A stretch of DNA of 49,789 nucleotides from Thermoanaerobaculum sp. (GCA_021154885.1 JAJKHS010000055.1:65559-115347); one strand, 5' to 3'. Shown: positions 21,921 to 32,500, counted from the stretch's first letter. Numbers and translations are program-made. Notes: generated by a model not told the origin, from the letters alone.

Positions 21921-23783
21921 CTACCGCTGTGCCACCGGCCGTGAGGCCGACGCCGCCTCGCGCACCGTCGCCACCAGGCCGTCCTTGCTGGGCAGCTCGC
22001 TGAAGACGTGGGGATCGCGGCCCGGACGATAGAGGAGATAGAAGGGGATGCCGTAGCGGCCGTACTCCTTGAGGAAGGCCGCGATGTCGGCACTCTGGTT
22101 GGTCCAGTCCGCCCGCATCGGCACCACGCCGTGCTCCGCGAACGCCTTCGCCACCTCCGGCGTGTTCAGGATCAGCCGCTCGTTCACCTTGCAGGTGAAG
22201 CACCAGTCCGCCGTCACGTCCACGAACACGAGCTGGCCGCCGGCGTTCAACGACTCCGCCTTGGCGCGGTCGAACGCCACCCAGGGGATCAGGCCGGCGG
22301 GTTGCGCCGCGGCCAGCCGCGACTCAGCCTCGCTGCGGGTCCCCCCGGCCGCCACCACCAGGGTGACGGCCACCGCAGCCACCAGTCCGGCGAGGGCGGC
22401 GCCGCGGCCGGCCCGGCCACTGGCGACCCGGTGCTGCAGCCAGGTGAAGAGGGCGATCCCCAGCAGCCCGATCTGGATGGCCGCAAGCTGCTCGCGCGAC
22501 ACCTGCGACGACAGGACGTAGAACAGCCACACCGCCGAAGCCGCGAGCAGGAAGCCCATGGCGCCCCGCACCGTCTCCATCCAGGCGCCGGGCCGCGGGA
22601 AGGCGCGGGCGATGCCGGGCGCCGCCGCCACCAGCAGGTAGGGGAAGGCCATGCCGAGGCCCAGGGCGGTGAAGATGGCGAGCACCACCGGCCCCGTCTG
22701 GGCCAGGGCGAAGCTGATCGCCGTGCCTAAAAACGGCGCCGAGCAGGGGGTGGCCATCAGCGTCGCGAACAGACCGGAGGCGAAGTGGCCGGCGATGCCC
22801 TCGCGGGGGCCGGAGCCGGCGAGGTTGGCGAGCGCCGCGGGCAGCGGGATCTCGAACAGGCCCCAGAGGTTGAGACAGAAGAGGACGACGATCACGGCCA
22901 GGAAGGCCACGAAGCCCGGCCGCTGGAACTGCACCCCCCAGCCCACCGCCGAGCCCGCCGCCCGCGCCGCGATGGCGGCGAGGGCCAGAGCCCAGAACGA
23001 GGCCAGGATGCCCGCCGAGGTCGCGAGCGCGCCGCGCGTCACCTCCGCGCGGCCGTGGCCGGCGCTGCGCACCAGGCCGAAGATCTTCAGCGACAGCACC
23101 GGCAGCACGCACGGCATGGCGTTGAGGATGAGGCCGCCCAGCACGGCCAGGAGCAGCATGACCGCCAGGCTCGTACCGCCCGCAGCGTTCGCGGCGCTCC
23201 TGGGGCCGGCCGTGCTCCTCGAGCCGCCATCCGCCGCCCCCGTGAAGAGCTCCGAATGCTGCGGCTTGCCGCCGGGGCCCACGGTGAGCTGGACCTCCGC
23301 CTGCGCCGTCACCGGCGGCAGGCATTGCGAGTCGTTGCAGGCCTGATAGCGCAGCGCGGCCTGCACCGGATAGGTGCCCGCCTTCGTGCCGGCGGGCACC
23401 TGGACCTGCGCCACGATCACCACGTCGCCGGCATAGACGGCCAGCGGCACTTTCTCGAAGGAGAACGTCTTCATCTCCGCCTTCGGATACCTCGTCTCCT
23501 CCGGCGGCCAGCCGGCGGGCAGCGTCAGCTTCAGCACCGTGGGGATCAGGTACTCGAACGTCGGCTTGTGCGCGTTGACGTGCCAGCCGGGCTCGATGCT
23601 CACCAGGGCGGCGACGCGGGCCGGCTTGCCGGCGTCGTAGGCGGTGCGGTCCGCGTTGAGCACGAACGAGGCCTTCTTCTGTTTCCCGAGCTGCGCCCCG
23701 GCGGGAGCCGTCGCCAGCGCCAGCCCCAGGGACAAGCAGAGGAATTGCAGGACAACGGATCGCAGGATGTGCCGGCTCGCCAT
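21921..23783 (-). CDS. DsbD-family thiol:disulfide interchange protein
   Basis: A 620-residue inner-membrane electron carrier. A signal peptide is followed by a periplasmic N-terminal domain (residues 35-170) with the Cys pair C149/C154 (YQACNDSQCLPP). The membrane domain has about eight helices with the two buried cysteines C225 (NAMPCVLPVLSLK) and C347 (MATPCSAPFLGTA). The C-terminal thioredoxin domain has C528/C531 (TADWCFTCKVNE). It passes reducing power from cytosolic thioredoxin to exported proteins, which suits a genome region full of CxxCH cytochromes whose cysteines must be reduced before haem attachment. GAGGG serves as ribosome site before ATG 23781-23783. The family symbol would be dsbD/scsB-like. 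Confidence 0.92.
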   Translation of the reverse strand: MASRHILRSVVLQFLCLSLGLALATAPAGAQLGKQKKASFVLNADRTAYDAGKPARVAALVSIEPGWHVNAHKPTFEYLIPTVLKLTLPAGWPPEETRYPKAEMKTFSFEKVPLAVYAGDVVIVAQVQVPAGTKAGTYPVQAALRYQACNDSQCLPPVTAQAEVQLTVGPGGKPQHSELFTGAADGGSRSTAGPRSAANAAGGTSLAVMLLLAVLGGLILNAMPCVLPVLSLKIFGLVRSAGHGRAEVTRGALATSAGILASFWALALAAIAARAAGSAVGWGVQFQRPGFVAFLAVIVVLFCLNLWGLFEIPLPAALANLAGSGPREGIAGHFASGLFATLMATPCSAPFLGTAISFALAQTGPVVLAIFTALGLGMAFPYLLVAAAPGIARAFPRPGAWMETVRGAMGFLLAASAVWLFYVLSSQVSREQLAAIQIGLLGIALFTWLQHRVASGRAGRGAALAGLVAAVAVTLVVAAGGTRSEAESRLAAAQPAGLIPWVAFDRAKAESLNAGGQLVFVDVTADWCFTCKVNERLILNTPEVAKAFAEHGVVPMRADWTNQSADIAAFLKEYGRYGIPFYLLYRPGRDPHVFSELPSKDGLVATVREAASASRPVAQR

Positions 23784-23844
23784 GGGATCGCCCTCTCGGT
23801 CTGTGACGGGAAACAGTGGATGACGGGATTTTATTCGCTGATGA

Positions 23845-23850
23845 TACGAT
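23845..23850 (+). promoter_or_regulatory. TACGAT -10-like box of the aminotransferase gene
   Basis: TACGAT is followed by 8 bases and a GTG at 23859, with no Shine-Dalgarno sequence. The spacing supports the GTG as start and a leaderless mRNA. Confidence 0.4.
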
Positions 23851-23858
23851 CCGCCCCC

Positions 23859-25028
<1,170 letters not shown>

Positions 25029-25054
25029 GCAGCCCTTTTCTTTTTCAGACAAAC

Positions 25055-25117
25055 CACTCCCTCTTCTCCCGGCGGAAGGGGGGGAGGCTGGGAGAAGAGG
25101 GCCGGGGTGATGAGGGC
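25055..25117. repeat. dispersed hairpin repeat, short copy E (inverted orientation)
   Basis: CCCTCTTCTCCCGGCGG...GGCTGGGAGAAGAGGG followed by CCGGGGTGATGAGGG is a single-stem copy of the family, in the opposite orientation to copies A-D. It lies between the aminotransferase stop and the M2 peptidase promoter. Confidence 0.75.
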
Positions 25118-25122
25118 TCCGC

Positions 25123-25128
25123 TATACT
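25123..25128 (+). promoter_or_regulatory. TATACT -10 box of the M2 peptidase gene
   Basis: TATACT lies 22 bases upstream of ATG 25151. A strong GGAGGA ribosome site at about 25142-25147 sits in between, so this transcript should have a normal short leader. The upstream -35 region overlaps repeat copy E. Confidence 0.5.
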
Positions 25129-25150
25129 CACCCTTTTTGCGGAGGAACCC

Positions 25151-26998
25151 ATGAAGAATCCGTTCGAATCATTCCGCCTTCCCGCCGCGATGCTGGCGGG
25201 CGCGGGGCTCCTGATGGCGCTCGTCGCCATCCCCTCCCTCGCCTCGTCCCAGACCGCGACCGCCAAAAAGCCCACGGTCGAAGACGCCCGCAAGTTCCTC
25301 GCCGACGCCTCAACGCGCCTGCTCGACCTGAGCATCGAGTCCGGCCGCGCCCAGTGGGTGCAGGAGACCTTCATCACCTACGATACCGAGACCCTCGCCG
25401 CCAAGCGCAACGAGGCCCTCCTCGGCGTCAGCGTCGACCTCGCCAAGAAGGCTGCCCGTTTCGACGGCGTCCAGCTCCCGGCCGACGTGCGGCGCCAGAT
25501 CGACCTGCTCAAGCGCGCCCTGACGCTGGCGGCGCCCAGCGATCCCGCGAAGACCGCCGAGCTGACCCGCCTCGCCGCCTCCCTCGACGGGCAATATGGC
25601 GCCGGAAAGTATTGCCCGCCAGGAGGAGGCGCGTGCAAGACCCTCCCCGACCTCGAGGAGGTGATGACCAACAGCCACGATCCCAAACAGCTCCTGGAGG
25701 CCTGGGCCGGCTGGCACTCGATCTCGCCCCCGATGCGCAAGGACTACGTCCGCCTGGTCGAGATCGCCAACGAAGGCGCCCGCGAGCTGGGCTACAAGGA
25801 CACCGGCGCCCTCTGGCGCTCGAAGTACGACATGCCGCCCGACGCCTTCGCGGCCGAGCTCGACCGGCTGTGGGGACAGGTCAAGCCGCTCTACGACTCC
25901 CTCCACTGCTACGTGCGGGCCAAGCTCAACAAGCAGTACGGCAACGACGTCGTGCCGCTCGACAAGCCCATCCCGGCCCACCTGCTGGGCAACATGTGGG
26001 CGCAGACCTGGGACAACGTCTACTGGCTCGTGGCGCCGCCCAATGCCGACCCTGGCTTCGACCTCACCCAACGGCTTCAGGAGAAGAAGGTGGATGCCAA
26101 GGGGATGGTCAAATACGGCGAGAGCTTCTTCAAATCCCTCGGCTTCGCACCGCTGCCCGCAACCTTCTGGGAGCGCTCGATGTTCACCCAGCCGCGGGAC
26201 CGCGACGTCGTCTGCCACGCCAGCGCGTGGAGCATCGACTTCCAGGACGACCTGCGGATCAAGATGTGCATCAAGATCAACGACGAGGACTTCCGCACCA
26301 TCCATCACGAGCTGGGACACAATTTCTACCAGCGGGCCTACGACAAGCAGCCCTTCCTTTACCAGGACAGCGCCAACGACGGTTTCCACGAGGCGGTGGG
26401 CGACACCATCGCGCTCTCCGTCACGCCCGACTACCTGAAGCAGATCGGCCTCATCGACCGGGTGCCCGACCCGTCGAAAGACCTGGGCCTGCTGATGAAG
26501 AAGGCGCTCGACAAGGTGGCCTTCCTCCCCTTCGGCCTGATCATCGATCAATGGCGCTGGAAAGTCTTCTCCGGCGAGATCAAGCCGGACCACTACAACC
26601 AGGGCTGGTGGGACCTGCGGGTGAAGTACGAGGGCATCATGCCGCCGGTGGCCCGCAGCGAGAAGGACTTCGATCCCGGCGCCAAGTACCACGTGCCGGG
26701 CAACACGCCCTACATGCGCTACTTCCTGGCGGACATCCTCCAGTTCCAGCTCCACCGCGGCCTCTGCCAAGCGGCCGGCTACAAGGGCCCCCTCCACCGC
26801 TGCTCGATCTACGACAACAAGGCCGCGGGCGAGCGTCTGGCGAAGATGCTGGAGATGGGGCAGAGCCGGCCCTGGCCCGAAGCCCTCAAGGAAGTCACCG
26901 GCCAGGACAAGATGGACGCCACCGCCATCCTCGACTACTTCGCCCCCCTGAAGACCTGGCTCGACGAGCAGAACAAGGGCCAGAAATGCGGCTGGTAG
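25151..26998 (+). CDS. exported M2 family (angiotensin-converting-enzyme-like) zinc dipeptidyl carboxypeptidase
   Basis: A 615-residue single-domain peptidase. A signal peptide (MLAGAGLLMALVAIPSLASS) precedes the M2 catalytic domain. The zinc site is HHELGHNFYQRAY (H386, E387, H390) with the third ligand E414 in FHEAVGDTIALS. LWRSKYDMPPDAF, PIPAHLLGNMWAQTWDNV and YNQGWWDLRVKYEGIMPP are family blocks that line the ACE substrate pocket. Two Cys pairs (YCPPGGGACKT and LCQAAG...RCSIYD) may form disulfides outside the cell. It should release dipeptides from peptide C-termini. Bacterial members occur in Xanthomonas, Acidobacteriota and others. It appears to be a single-gene transcription unit. Confidence 0.92.
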   Translation: MKNPFESFRLPAAMLAGAGLLMALVAIPSLASSQTATAKKPTVEDARKFLADASTRLLDLSIESGRAQWVQETFITYDTETLAAKRNEALLGVSVDLAKKAARFDGVQLPADVRRQIDLLKRALTLAAPSDPAKTAELTRLAASLDGQYGAGKYCPPGGGACKTLPDLEEVMTNSHDPKQLLEAWAGWHSISPPMRKDYVRLVEIANEGARELGYKDTGALWRSKYDMPPDAFAAELDRLWGQVKPLYDSLHCYVRAKLNKQYGNDVVPLDKPIPAHLLGNMWAQTWDNVYWLVAPPNADPGFDLTQRLQEKKVDAKGMVKYGESFFKSLGFAPLPATFWERSMFTQPRDRDVVCHASAWSIDFQDDLRIKMCIKINDEDFRTIHHELGHNFYQRAYDKQPFLYQDSANDGFHEAVGDTIALSVTPDYLKQIGLIDRVPDPSKDLGLLMKKALDKVAFLPFGLIIDQWRWKVFSGEIKPDHYNQGWWDLRVKYEGIMPPVARSEKDFDPGAKYHVPGNTPYMRYFLADILQFQLHRGLCQAAGYKGPLHRCSIYDNKAAGERLAKMLEMGQSRPWPEALKEVTGQDKMDATAILDYFAPLKTWLDEQNKGQKCGW

Positions 26999-27009
26999 GG
27001 TGATTCCCC

Positions 27010-27034
27010 GGGCCGCCGGAAGCGCCGGCGGCCC
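27010..27034. terminator. bidirectional hairpin terminator
   Basis: Perfect 10-base arms GGGCCGCCGG and CCGGCGGCCC around a 5-base loop AAGCG, located between the convergent ends of the M2 peptidase gene (26998) and hicB (27042). There is no long T-tract, as is common in GC-rich genomes. Confidence 0.65.
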
Positions 27035-27041
27035 CTCTCGC

Positions 27042-27263
27042 TCAAGCGACCTCTTGCATCGGCCGGACGCGGGGAGCAGGAAGGGGTCGTCCTTCGGCCT
27101 CGAAGTGACGGATGACGTCCGCGACAACCTCATGGAGCTCCGCGTAGAGCTTCACCGGATCCTCTCCATGGATCCCCGTAATCAGATCCGGACACTTGCC
27201 GAGGTAGGTGGCATCCTCCTCGCTCCATTCGATCCACTTATGGTATTGGTCGCTCAGCTTCAT
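27042..27263 (-). CDS. hicB: HicB family antitoxin
   Basis: A 73-residue protein with the partial RNase-H fold of HicB. YHKWIEWSEEDATYLGKCPD is the strand-turn-strand start, DLITGIHGEDPVKLYAEL leads into the helix, and a basic tail follows. No C-terminal ribbon-helix-helix or HTH is seen, so it is a short antitoxin. The ATG overlaps the hicA stop (ATGA). It should bind and neutralise HicA and, with an unseen DNA-binding mode, may repress the operon. Confidence 0.8.
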   Translation of the reverse strand: MKLSDQYHKWIEWSEEDATYLGKCPDLITGIHGEDPVKLYAELHEVVADVIRHFEAEGRPLPAPRVRPMQEVA

Positions 27264-27463
27264 TTCTGAACCTCCTCGATCGCCCGCCCGACTTGCCTTT
27301 CCTGATAGGGCTTCGCGTCATCGCCAGGGTTCCCGCTGAGGGTGACTGCACCCGCATACCTGATATGCGTGAACTTTCGATGAGATCCTTTCCCGCCGCC
27401 GGAAATCTCGTAGAAGTTGGCATCGAGCAGATCCCTGACCAATTCTCTGACCTTTCTTGGCAC
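27260..27463 (-). CDS. hicA: HicA family mRNA interferase toxin
   Basis: A 67-residue double-stranded-RNA-binding-fold toxin. RKVRELVRDLLDANFYEISG followed by GKGSHRKFTH contains the catalytic histidine (GSH), and VTLSGNPGDDAKPYQERQVG is the C-terminal strand and helix. I chose the GTG at 27461-27463 because a GGGGGGA ribosome site precedes it and it gives the normal HicA length; longer frames read into upstream non-coding repeats. A TATACT box at 27491-27496 on the minus strand lies about 27 bases upstream. The order hicA-hicB with a 4-base overlap is the usual one. Confidence 0.8.
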   Translation of the reverse strand: MPRKVRELVRDLLDANFYEISGGGKGSHRKFTHIRYAGAVTLSGNPGDDAKPYQERQVGRAIEEVQK

Positions 27464-27490
27464 AGTCCCCCCAACTCGGCCGACGCTATC

Positions 27491-27496
27491 AGTATA
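27491..27496 (-). promoter_or_regulatory. TATACT -10 box of hicAB
   Basis: The plus-strand AGTATA reads TATACT on the minus strand, 27 bases before the hicA GTG and with a Shine-Dalgarno sequence between. This is a normal leadered promoter candidate; no good -35 was found. Confidence 0.4.
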
Positions 27497-27536
27497 GATC
27501 TGGCTACAGCCTGATCCGGTGAGGGCGGACGCGCCC

Positions 27537-27756
27537 GCGGCCCTCTCTTGGCCCTGGTAGTATAGCCGGGCCAGGAGTTGCGTTGGGGAGGGTTCTGGGT
27601 GGTGTGATCTCGCGACCCGGCGAGGAGGGTGGTGCCGGATCATCCGGGTAGGAGTTTGCCGGCGGCCCCTCTCTCAGGGCTGGCCGTGTTAGCATAGAGG
27701 GGCGAGGAGTTGCGTGCACCGGGTTTTCGTGGTGTGATCTCGCAACCCGTCGGGGA
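27537..27756. repeat. duplicated leader / direct repeat upstream of the Uma2 genes
   Basis: Two related units, about 27537-27625 and 27662-27756, share GCGGCCC(C)TCTCT, a TAGTAT or TAGCAT box followed by AG, CAGGAGTTGCGT or CGAGGAGTTGCGT, and TGGTGTGATCTCGC(G/A)ACCCG. They lie 125-132 bases apart. The second unit directly precedes the first Uma2 start. The first unit now precedes nothing, so it may be the leader of a lost third gene copy or a tandem regulatory duplication. No coding region is seen in this 300-base gap. Confidence 0.7.
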
Positions 27757-27769
27757 AAGGCAGGCACGT

Positions 27770-28501
27770 ATGGGCGCTCTTCCGCTGGAACAGGAGATCG
27801 ACTACCCCACCTCCGACGGCCAACCCATGGCCGAGACCACCCTGCACCGGAAGGTGATGAACGCCCTCATCGTCGGTCTGGAGCGCCGCTATGCCGCGGT
27901 GCCGGACGTCTGGGTAGGGGGCAACCTCTTTCTCTGCTACGAGAGGGGCAATCCGGCTGCCATCGTCGCGCCGGACGTTCTGCTGGCGAAGGGCGTGACC
28001 AAATGGGACCGCCCCAACTATCTCCTCTGGGAGGAGACGCCTCCGAGCCTGGTGGTGGAAGTCACGTCGCGGAAGACTCGGCGAGAGGACCAGGGCAAGA
28101 AAAAGCTGCTCTACGAACGGCTGGGCATCGAAGAGCTCGTCCTCTTCGATCCCTATGGGGAGTACCTGCGGCCTCGGCTCCAGGGATACCAGCTCGAGCG
28201 GGGGCGCTATCAGTTGATCCCACTGGAAAGGGACGGCTCGCTGCTGAGCCGAACCACGAGCCTGCGGTTCCAGCCAGAAGGGGAGAAATTGCGGCTGGTG
28301 GACGCCGTCACCGGGGAGTTGATCCTGTGGCCGGAGGAGGAGACGGCTGCACGGCAGGCTGCAGAGGCGAGGGCCGCCGAAGAGATCGGCGCGCGCCAGG
28401 CCGCGGAGGCGAAGGCCGCCGAAGAAGCTGCCGCGCGGCGCGAAACCGAGGCCAAGCTCCGGGCTCTGGAGTTGGAGCTGGAACGTCTGCGGAAGGTCTA
28501 A
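27770..28501 (+). CDS. Uma2 family (DUF820, PD-(D/E)XK nuclease fold) protein, copy 1
   Basis: A 243-residue protein. The restriction-endonuclease-like fold shows VAPDVLLAKG (D69), PSLVVEVTSRKTRRED (E97 and following polar residues) and the helix KLLYERLGIEELVLFDP; these make up the PD...ExxS/T...K-like Uma2 signature. The C-terminal 55 residues are an alanine/glutamate-rich coiled coil (ARQAAEARAAEEIGARQAAE), a common Uma2 tail. Uma2 proteins are widespread in cyanobacteria, Chloroflexota and Acidobacteriota in multi-copy tandem arrays, and their biological function is not established. ATG 27770-27772 follows a GGCAGG ribosome-site-like sequence. Confidence 0.88.
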   Translation: MGALPLEQEIDYPTSDGQPMAETTLHRKVMNALIVGLERRYAAVPDVWVGGNLFLCYERGNPAAIVAPDVLLAKGVTKWDRPNYLLWEETPPSLVVEVTSRKTRREDQGKKKLLYERLGIEELVLFDPYGEYLRPRLQGYQLERGRYQLIPLERDGSLLSRTTSLRFQPEGEKLRLVDAVTGELILWPEEETAARQAAEARAAEEIGARQAAEAKAAEEAAARRETEAKLRALELELERLRKV

Positions 28502-28514
28502 TGGGCATACAAGC

Positions 28515-29309
28515 ATGAGTGCGCTTCCACGTAAACGGGAAATCGAATACCCCACCTCCGACGGCCAGCCCATGGCCGAGACCCAGAATCACGTGCTGGT
28601 GATGTTGGATCTCATCTTCGGCTTGAAGCTGCGCTATGCCGCGGCGCCGGACGTCTGGGTGAGCGGCAACTTCTTCCTTTACTATGAGGAGGGCAATCCC
28701 AAGGCCTGTGTAGTTCCCGACGTGCTGGTAGCCAAGAGGGTGGTGAAGTGGGACCGGCCCAATTACCTCCTCTGGGAGGAAAGGCCGCCGAGCCTCGTGG
28801 TGGAGGTGACGTCGCTCAAGACCCGGCGGAAGGACCAGCGCAAGAAGTCGCTCTACGAGCAGATTGGCGTCCAGGAGCTCGTCTTCTTCGATCTCTATGG
28901 GGAATATCTGATACCGCGTCTTCAGGGGTACCGTCTCGTCAAGGGGAATTATCGGCCCATCCCCCGGAAGGCGGACGGCTCGCTGCTGAGCCGGACCACG
29001 GGCCTGTGGATGAAGCCCGAGGGGGATGGATTGCGGTTGGTAGATGCCGAGACGAAAGCGCCGATCCTGTGGACAGAGGAGCGCTGGGCGCCCAACAAGG
29101 CGGTCGTCGCGCGGCAGGCTGCGGAGGCGAAAATCTCTGAAGATGTAGCCGCACGGCGGGCTGCGGAGGCGAGAGCCGCCGAAGAGACCGCCGCATTGCG
29201 CGAAATCGAGGAGCGAATCCGGGCTCTGGAAAAGGAACTGGGACGTCTTCGGAACGAGCGCAGTTCCTCTTTATCCCTGCTTCCTACAGCGGAAGAATAC
29301 CAGCCCTGA
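28515..29309 (+). CDS. Uma2 family (DUF820) protein, copy 2
   Basis: A 264-residue paralogue of the preceding gene. They share YPTSDGQPMAET at the same residue positions, VVPDVLVAKRV (D69), PSLVVEVTSLKTRR (E97) and GSLLSRTTGLW. The coiled-coil tail is similar but the protein ends in a different, longer C-terminus (ERSSSLSLLPTAEEYQP). The two genes are 13 bases apart and form an operon. The high similarity of the N-terminal 20 residues against the divergent middle suggests tandem duplication with partial gene conversion. Confidence 0.88.
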   Translation: MSALPRKREIEYPTSDGQPMAETQNHVLVMLDLIFGLKLRYAAAPDVWVSGNFFLYYEEGNPKACVVPDVLVAKRVVKWDRPNYLLWEERPPSLVVEVTSLKTRRKDQRKKSLYEQIGVQELVFFDLYGEYLIPRLQGYRLVKGNYRPIPRKADGSLLSRTTGLWMKPEGDGLRLVDAETKAPILWTEERWAPNKAVVARQAAEAKISEDVAARRAAEARAAEETAALREIEERIRALEKELGRLRNERSSSLSLLPTAEEYQP

Positions 29310-29321
29310 GATAACAGCGTC

Positions 29322-29516
29322 ATGAAACGAACCGCATTGCAGCAGCGAGTGGTCGCAGATTCCGAAATCCATCACGTGGAGCCCTGCATCGCAGGCACCC
29401 GCATCCCTGTGCGGATGACCGTGGGGAGCCTGGCGGATGGCATGACGGTCGAACAGGTCGTGGCGGAGTATCCGCAGTTGGAGCCCCTATCTCCGGAGCC
29501 GGTCCAAGTGGCCTGA
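29322..29516 (+). CDS. DUF433 antitoxin-like protein, probably C-terminally truncated
   Basis: A 64-residue protein. RVVADSEIHHVEPCIAGTRIPVRMTVGSLADGMTVEQVVAEYPQL follows the DUF433 (VapB45-type) consensus 'I..dpei..GkP.I.GTRi.v..il..l..G.s.eei...yp.l'. The family normally continues with a helix of about 12-20 residues (DI.AAL.YAA), which is replaced here by the unrelated EPLSPEPVQVA. The usual partner DUF5615 (PIN-like toxin) is absent; instead the reading frame runs 30 bases into the convergent TIR-CHAT gene. It looks like an orphan remnant stranded next to the STAND gene. Confidence 0.7.
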   Translation: MKRTALQQRVVADSEIHHVEPCIAGTRIPVRMTVGSLADGMTVEQVVAEYPQLEPLSPEPVQVA

Positions 29517-32500
29517 GAAGACCCGAACCATCCCAGGATCCTTGATCGCCCGCCCGATCGCCAGGCCCTGCTCCAGATACCCGATGGCTTTCTCGGCCTC
29601 GCCCAAGGCCGCGTAGGCGATCCCCAGGTTCCCTAGATCTTTACCTTCCCCCCTTCGGTCATCGATCTCGCGACTGATGACCAACGCCTGCTCGAAGTAC
29701 CCGATGGCGTTTTCGACCTCGCCCAACTGCGCATTGGCGGTCCCCAGGTTGCCCAGAAGGTTGCCTTCCCCCTGCCGGTCACCCATCTTGCGAAGGATGA
29801 CCAACGCCTGTTCGTAGTACCCGAGGGCCTTCTCGACCTCGCTCAGGTTCGCGTAGGCTAGGCCCAGGTTGCCCAGAGCTTGGCCTTCTCCCAATCGGTC
29901 ACTGATCTCGCGGGCGATGCCCAATCGCTGCTCGTAGTACCCGATGGCCTTCTCGACCTCGCCCAAGTCCGCGTAGGCCAGACCCAGGTTGCCCAGAGCT
30001 CTGCCTTCCCCCCGTCGGTCGCCGATCTCGCGAACAATGACCAGTTGCTGCTCGTAGTAGCCGATGGCCTTCTCGGCCTCGCCCAAGTCCGCGTAGGCTA
30101 GGCCCAGGTTGCCCAGAGCGTTGCCTTCCCCCTGTCGGTCACCGATCTCGCGAGCAATCACCAGTCGCTGTTGGTAGTACCCAATGGCCTTCTCGACCTC
30201 GCCCAGCCGATAATAGACTGAACCTATCGTACCTAGAAGCCGGCCCATACGTTCGGCCGACATCGCTTCTCGCGCCTCTTGGCTTAGGAATGGCGCCAGG
30301 ATCTGCAGACCCTCCCGAACCCGGCCATGGTCCCGCAGCCAGTCCGACGCCGATCCCAGCAGTTCATAGGCCCGGTCGTACTCGCCAGCCTCGAAGAGGT
30401 GGTGCCCGGCTTCAATATCTACGTTGATATAAGACGATTTTTCGGCCTCCGCCTCCAAGTGCTCCCCCAGCCGACGGTGAGCCGCCTTCCGGAGCTGCTC
30501 GGCTTCCCCGAAGCGCTGGCGGACGAATTGGATTGTTGCCGGATGGAGCGTGTAGTGGCGCACCGGGGCGACCTTGCCACCAGGTTTATTAACCAGCAAA
30601 TCCACCTGTTCCAGCAGCGACGTCCTCCGTAGCCGCTCGGCAGTCTCGAAGGCCGCTTCCTCTCCTTCTCCTTCCTCTCCCAGCACTGCCATGAGATCCG
30701 ACTCCCACGGTCGCCGCAGAAGGGTCATGCGGTAGAGCATGCGACGGGCGTGGTCGTCCAGGACGCGGTCCCACATCTCGCCCAGCAGCAGGTTGGCCCA
30801 CAATTTGTCCTGGACCTTGGGCAGTACCGGCGCGATCAGATCCGCCCATTCCCGCTCGGGGTCCTCGCCCTCTTGCCAGGGACCATGGCGATCCTCCCAG
30901 ACGGCCAGAGCGTGGGCGAGCAGATCGTTCGCGTACTCCACAGCCCGCGGGTGGCCGGCGAGGAGCCCGACGAGCCGCGCCCGATTCTGCGGGCCGAGGC
31001 GCCGCAGCGCTGGAAACCAGCTCATCAGGCGGAAGAGGGCGTCGGGCGGCAGGGGTGAGACCGGCAACAGAGCCCCGGCGAAATCAGGATTCCGATAGCG
31101 GCAGCTCGCTACGAGGTAGAGCCCGTCGCCGTCCTGCGCCAACGAGGTGAGGATCTTCCAGAGCTGCGCCAGATCGGGCGAAGCCCAATCCCCGATCGCT
31201 GTGTCGTCGTTCTCAGCGTTCGTATCCTTGGGACCGACGAGCAGCGACTCCAGGTTGTCCAGATAAAGGACGAGGCGCGGCAGGTTCTGCAGCAGGATTT
31301 GGAGGAATGCCGAGAACCGTTCGACGGGATTACCTCCTACTTCGCGATCTACGTAGTTCACGACCGGCTCCCACTCCAGACCGAACTCTTTACGAGAGGC
31401 GTCGAGGAGTTGGGCGACGAGCGCTGCGACGCGATCTGGACGGTCCTCGGTCTCCTGGCACCAGAGGGTGATGGCCAGGCCTTCGCCGCGGAGGAGCATG
31501 GGCAGGACCTGGAAGGACAGCGTGCTCTTGCCGAGTCCTCCCAGGCCCTGGAAGACGTAGATTCGCTCTCCTTCGCGGATGCGCCGCCGCACCCGGTGGA
31601 GCTCAGTCCGCCGGCCGATGAAGCCGGTGGTGAGGATCCGGCGGTCGCCCTCGACTTCGAAGGTGCGGCGCAGCTCCGCCTCGGGCGGGCGTACTCCTTG
31701 GGCTGCGGGGAGGCTCAGGGAGAAATCCGGTCCCCGGTGATAGAGGACGAGCTGAGCCCAGGCGAAGGGGTGACTCTGTTGATCCACGGCGAGTCCCGCT
31801 CGAACCTCCCCGGGCTCGGCCACGGCTCGTGGACGATGGCGAGCGTCCGGAGCCGCGAAGGGCCTGGCCAGCGCCTCCCGCGCCTGGCGGATGGCATAGC
31901 GCGTCGTCTCCCCCTCGGCCAAGGCGCGATAGAACGCCACCTCGGCGCGGGTGGACAGCTCGTCGACGATGGGGCCGTAGTAACCAACCACCTGCGGCAC
32001 TCCCTCGCGGTGCAGGCGGGCGGCTGAGCTTTCGGCGCCCGCTTTTCCAGCCTCGGGATCGGCGGTCCGCGGCGCGCCAGGGTCGTTGCCGTGGCAGCTT
32101 GCGAGATAGAAGAGCGGCGGCAGCGCGCCGTCGATCCGCTGGCGCAGCTTGGACAGGAGGTCGTGGATGGACACCACGGCCTCCCGCCCCTCCTCGTCCT
32201 CGAAGGCGAGCGCGCCGGGAGCGCCGTGGCCGGAGAAGTGGATGGCCGTCGGGCGCTCGGCGCGCACCGTGTCCGCCAGGTCCTCCAGGGTCCCCAGCTC
32301 CGTGGGCACGAAGTGGCACTTCTCGGAGAGGGCCTTGGTGATGCGATAGCTTTCCCCTTCGTAGTCGAGACCGCTTCCCGCCGGCGCCGAGACGTTCACG
32401 ACCAGTTTCAGATAGCCGTCCGGCTCGCGCAGCAGGGCCTCGGGGCCGACCTCCCCGGGCGTCGAGCGGGCCAGGTCTACGCGGGCGTCGCGCAACAGGA

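Noticed and set aside
27770-29309. Uma2 pair as transposon-encoded nucleases
   Set aside because: No terminal inverted repeats, transposase or target-site duplications were seen; Uma2 genes commonly form chromosomal tandem arrays.
29523-30242. Regular 120-bp direct repeats that could suggest a CRISPR-like or satellite array
   Set aside because: They are in frame within the TIR-CHAT gene and encode canonical 40-residue TPRs; there are no unique spacers.
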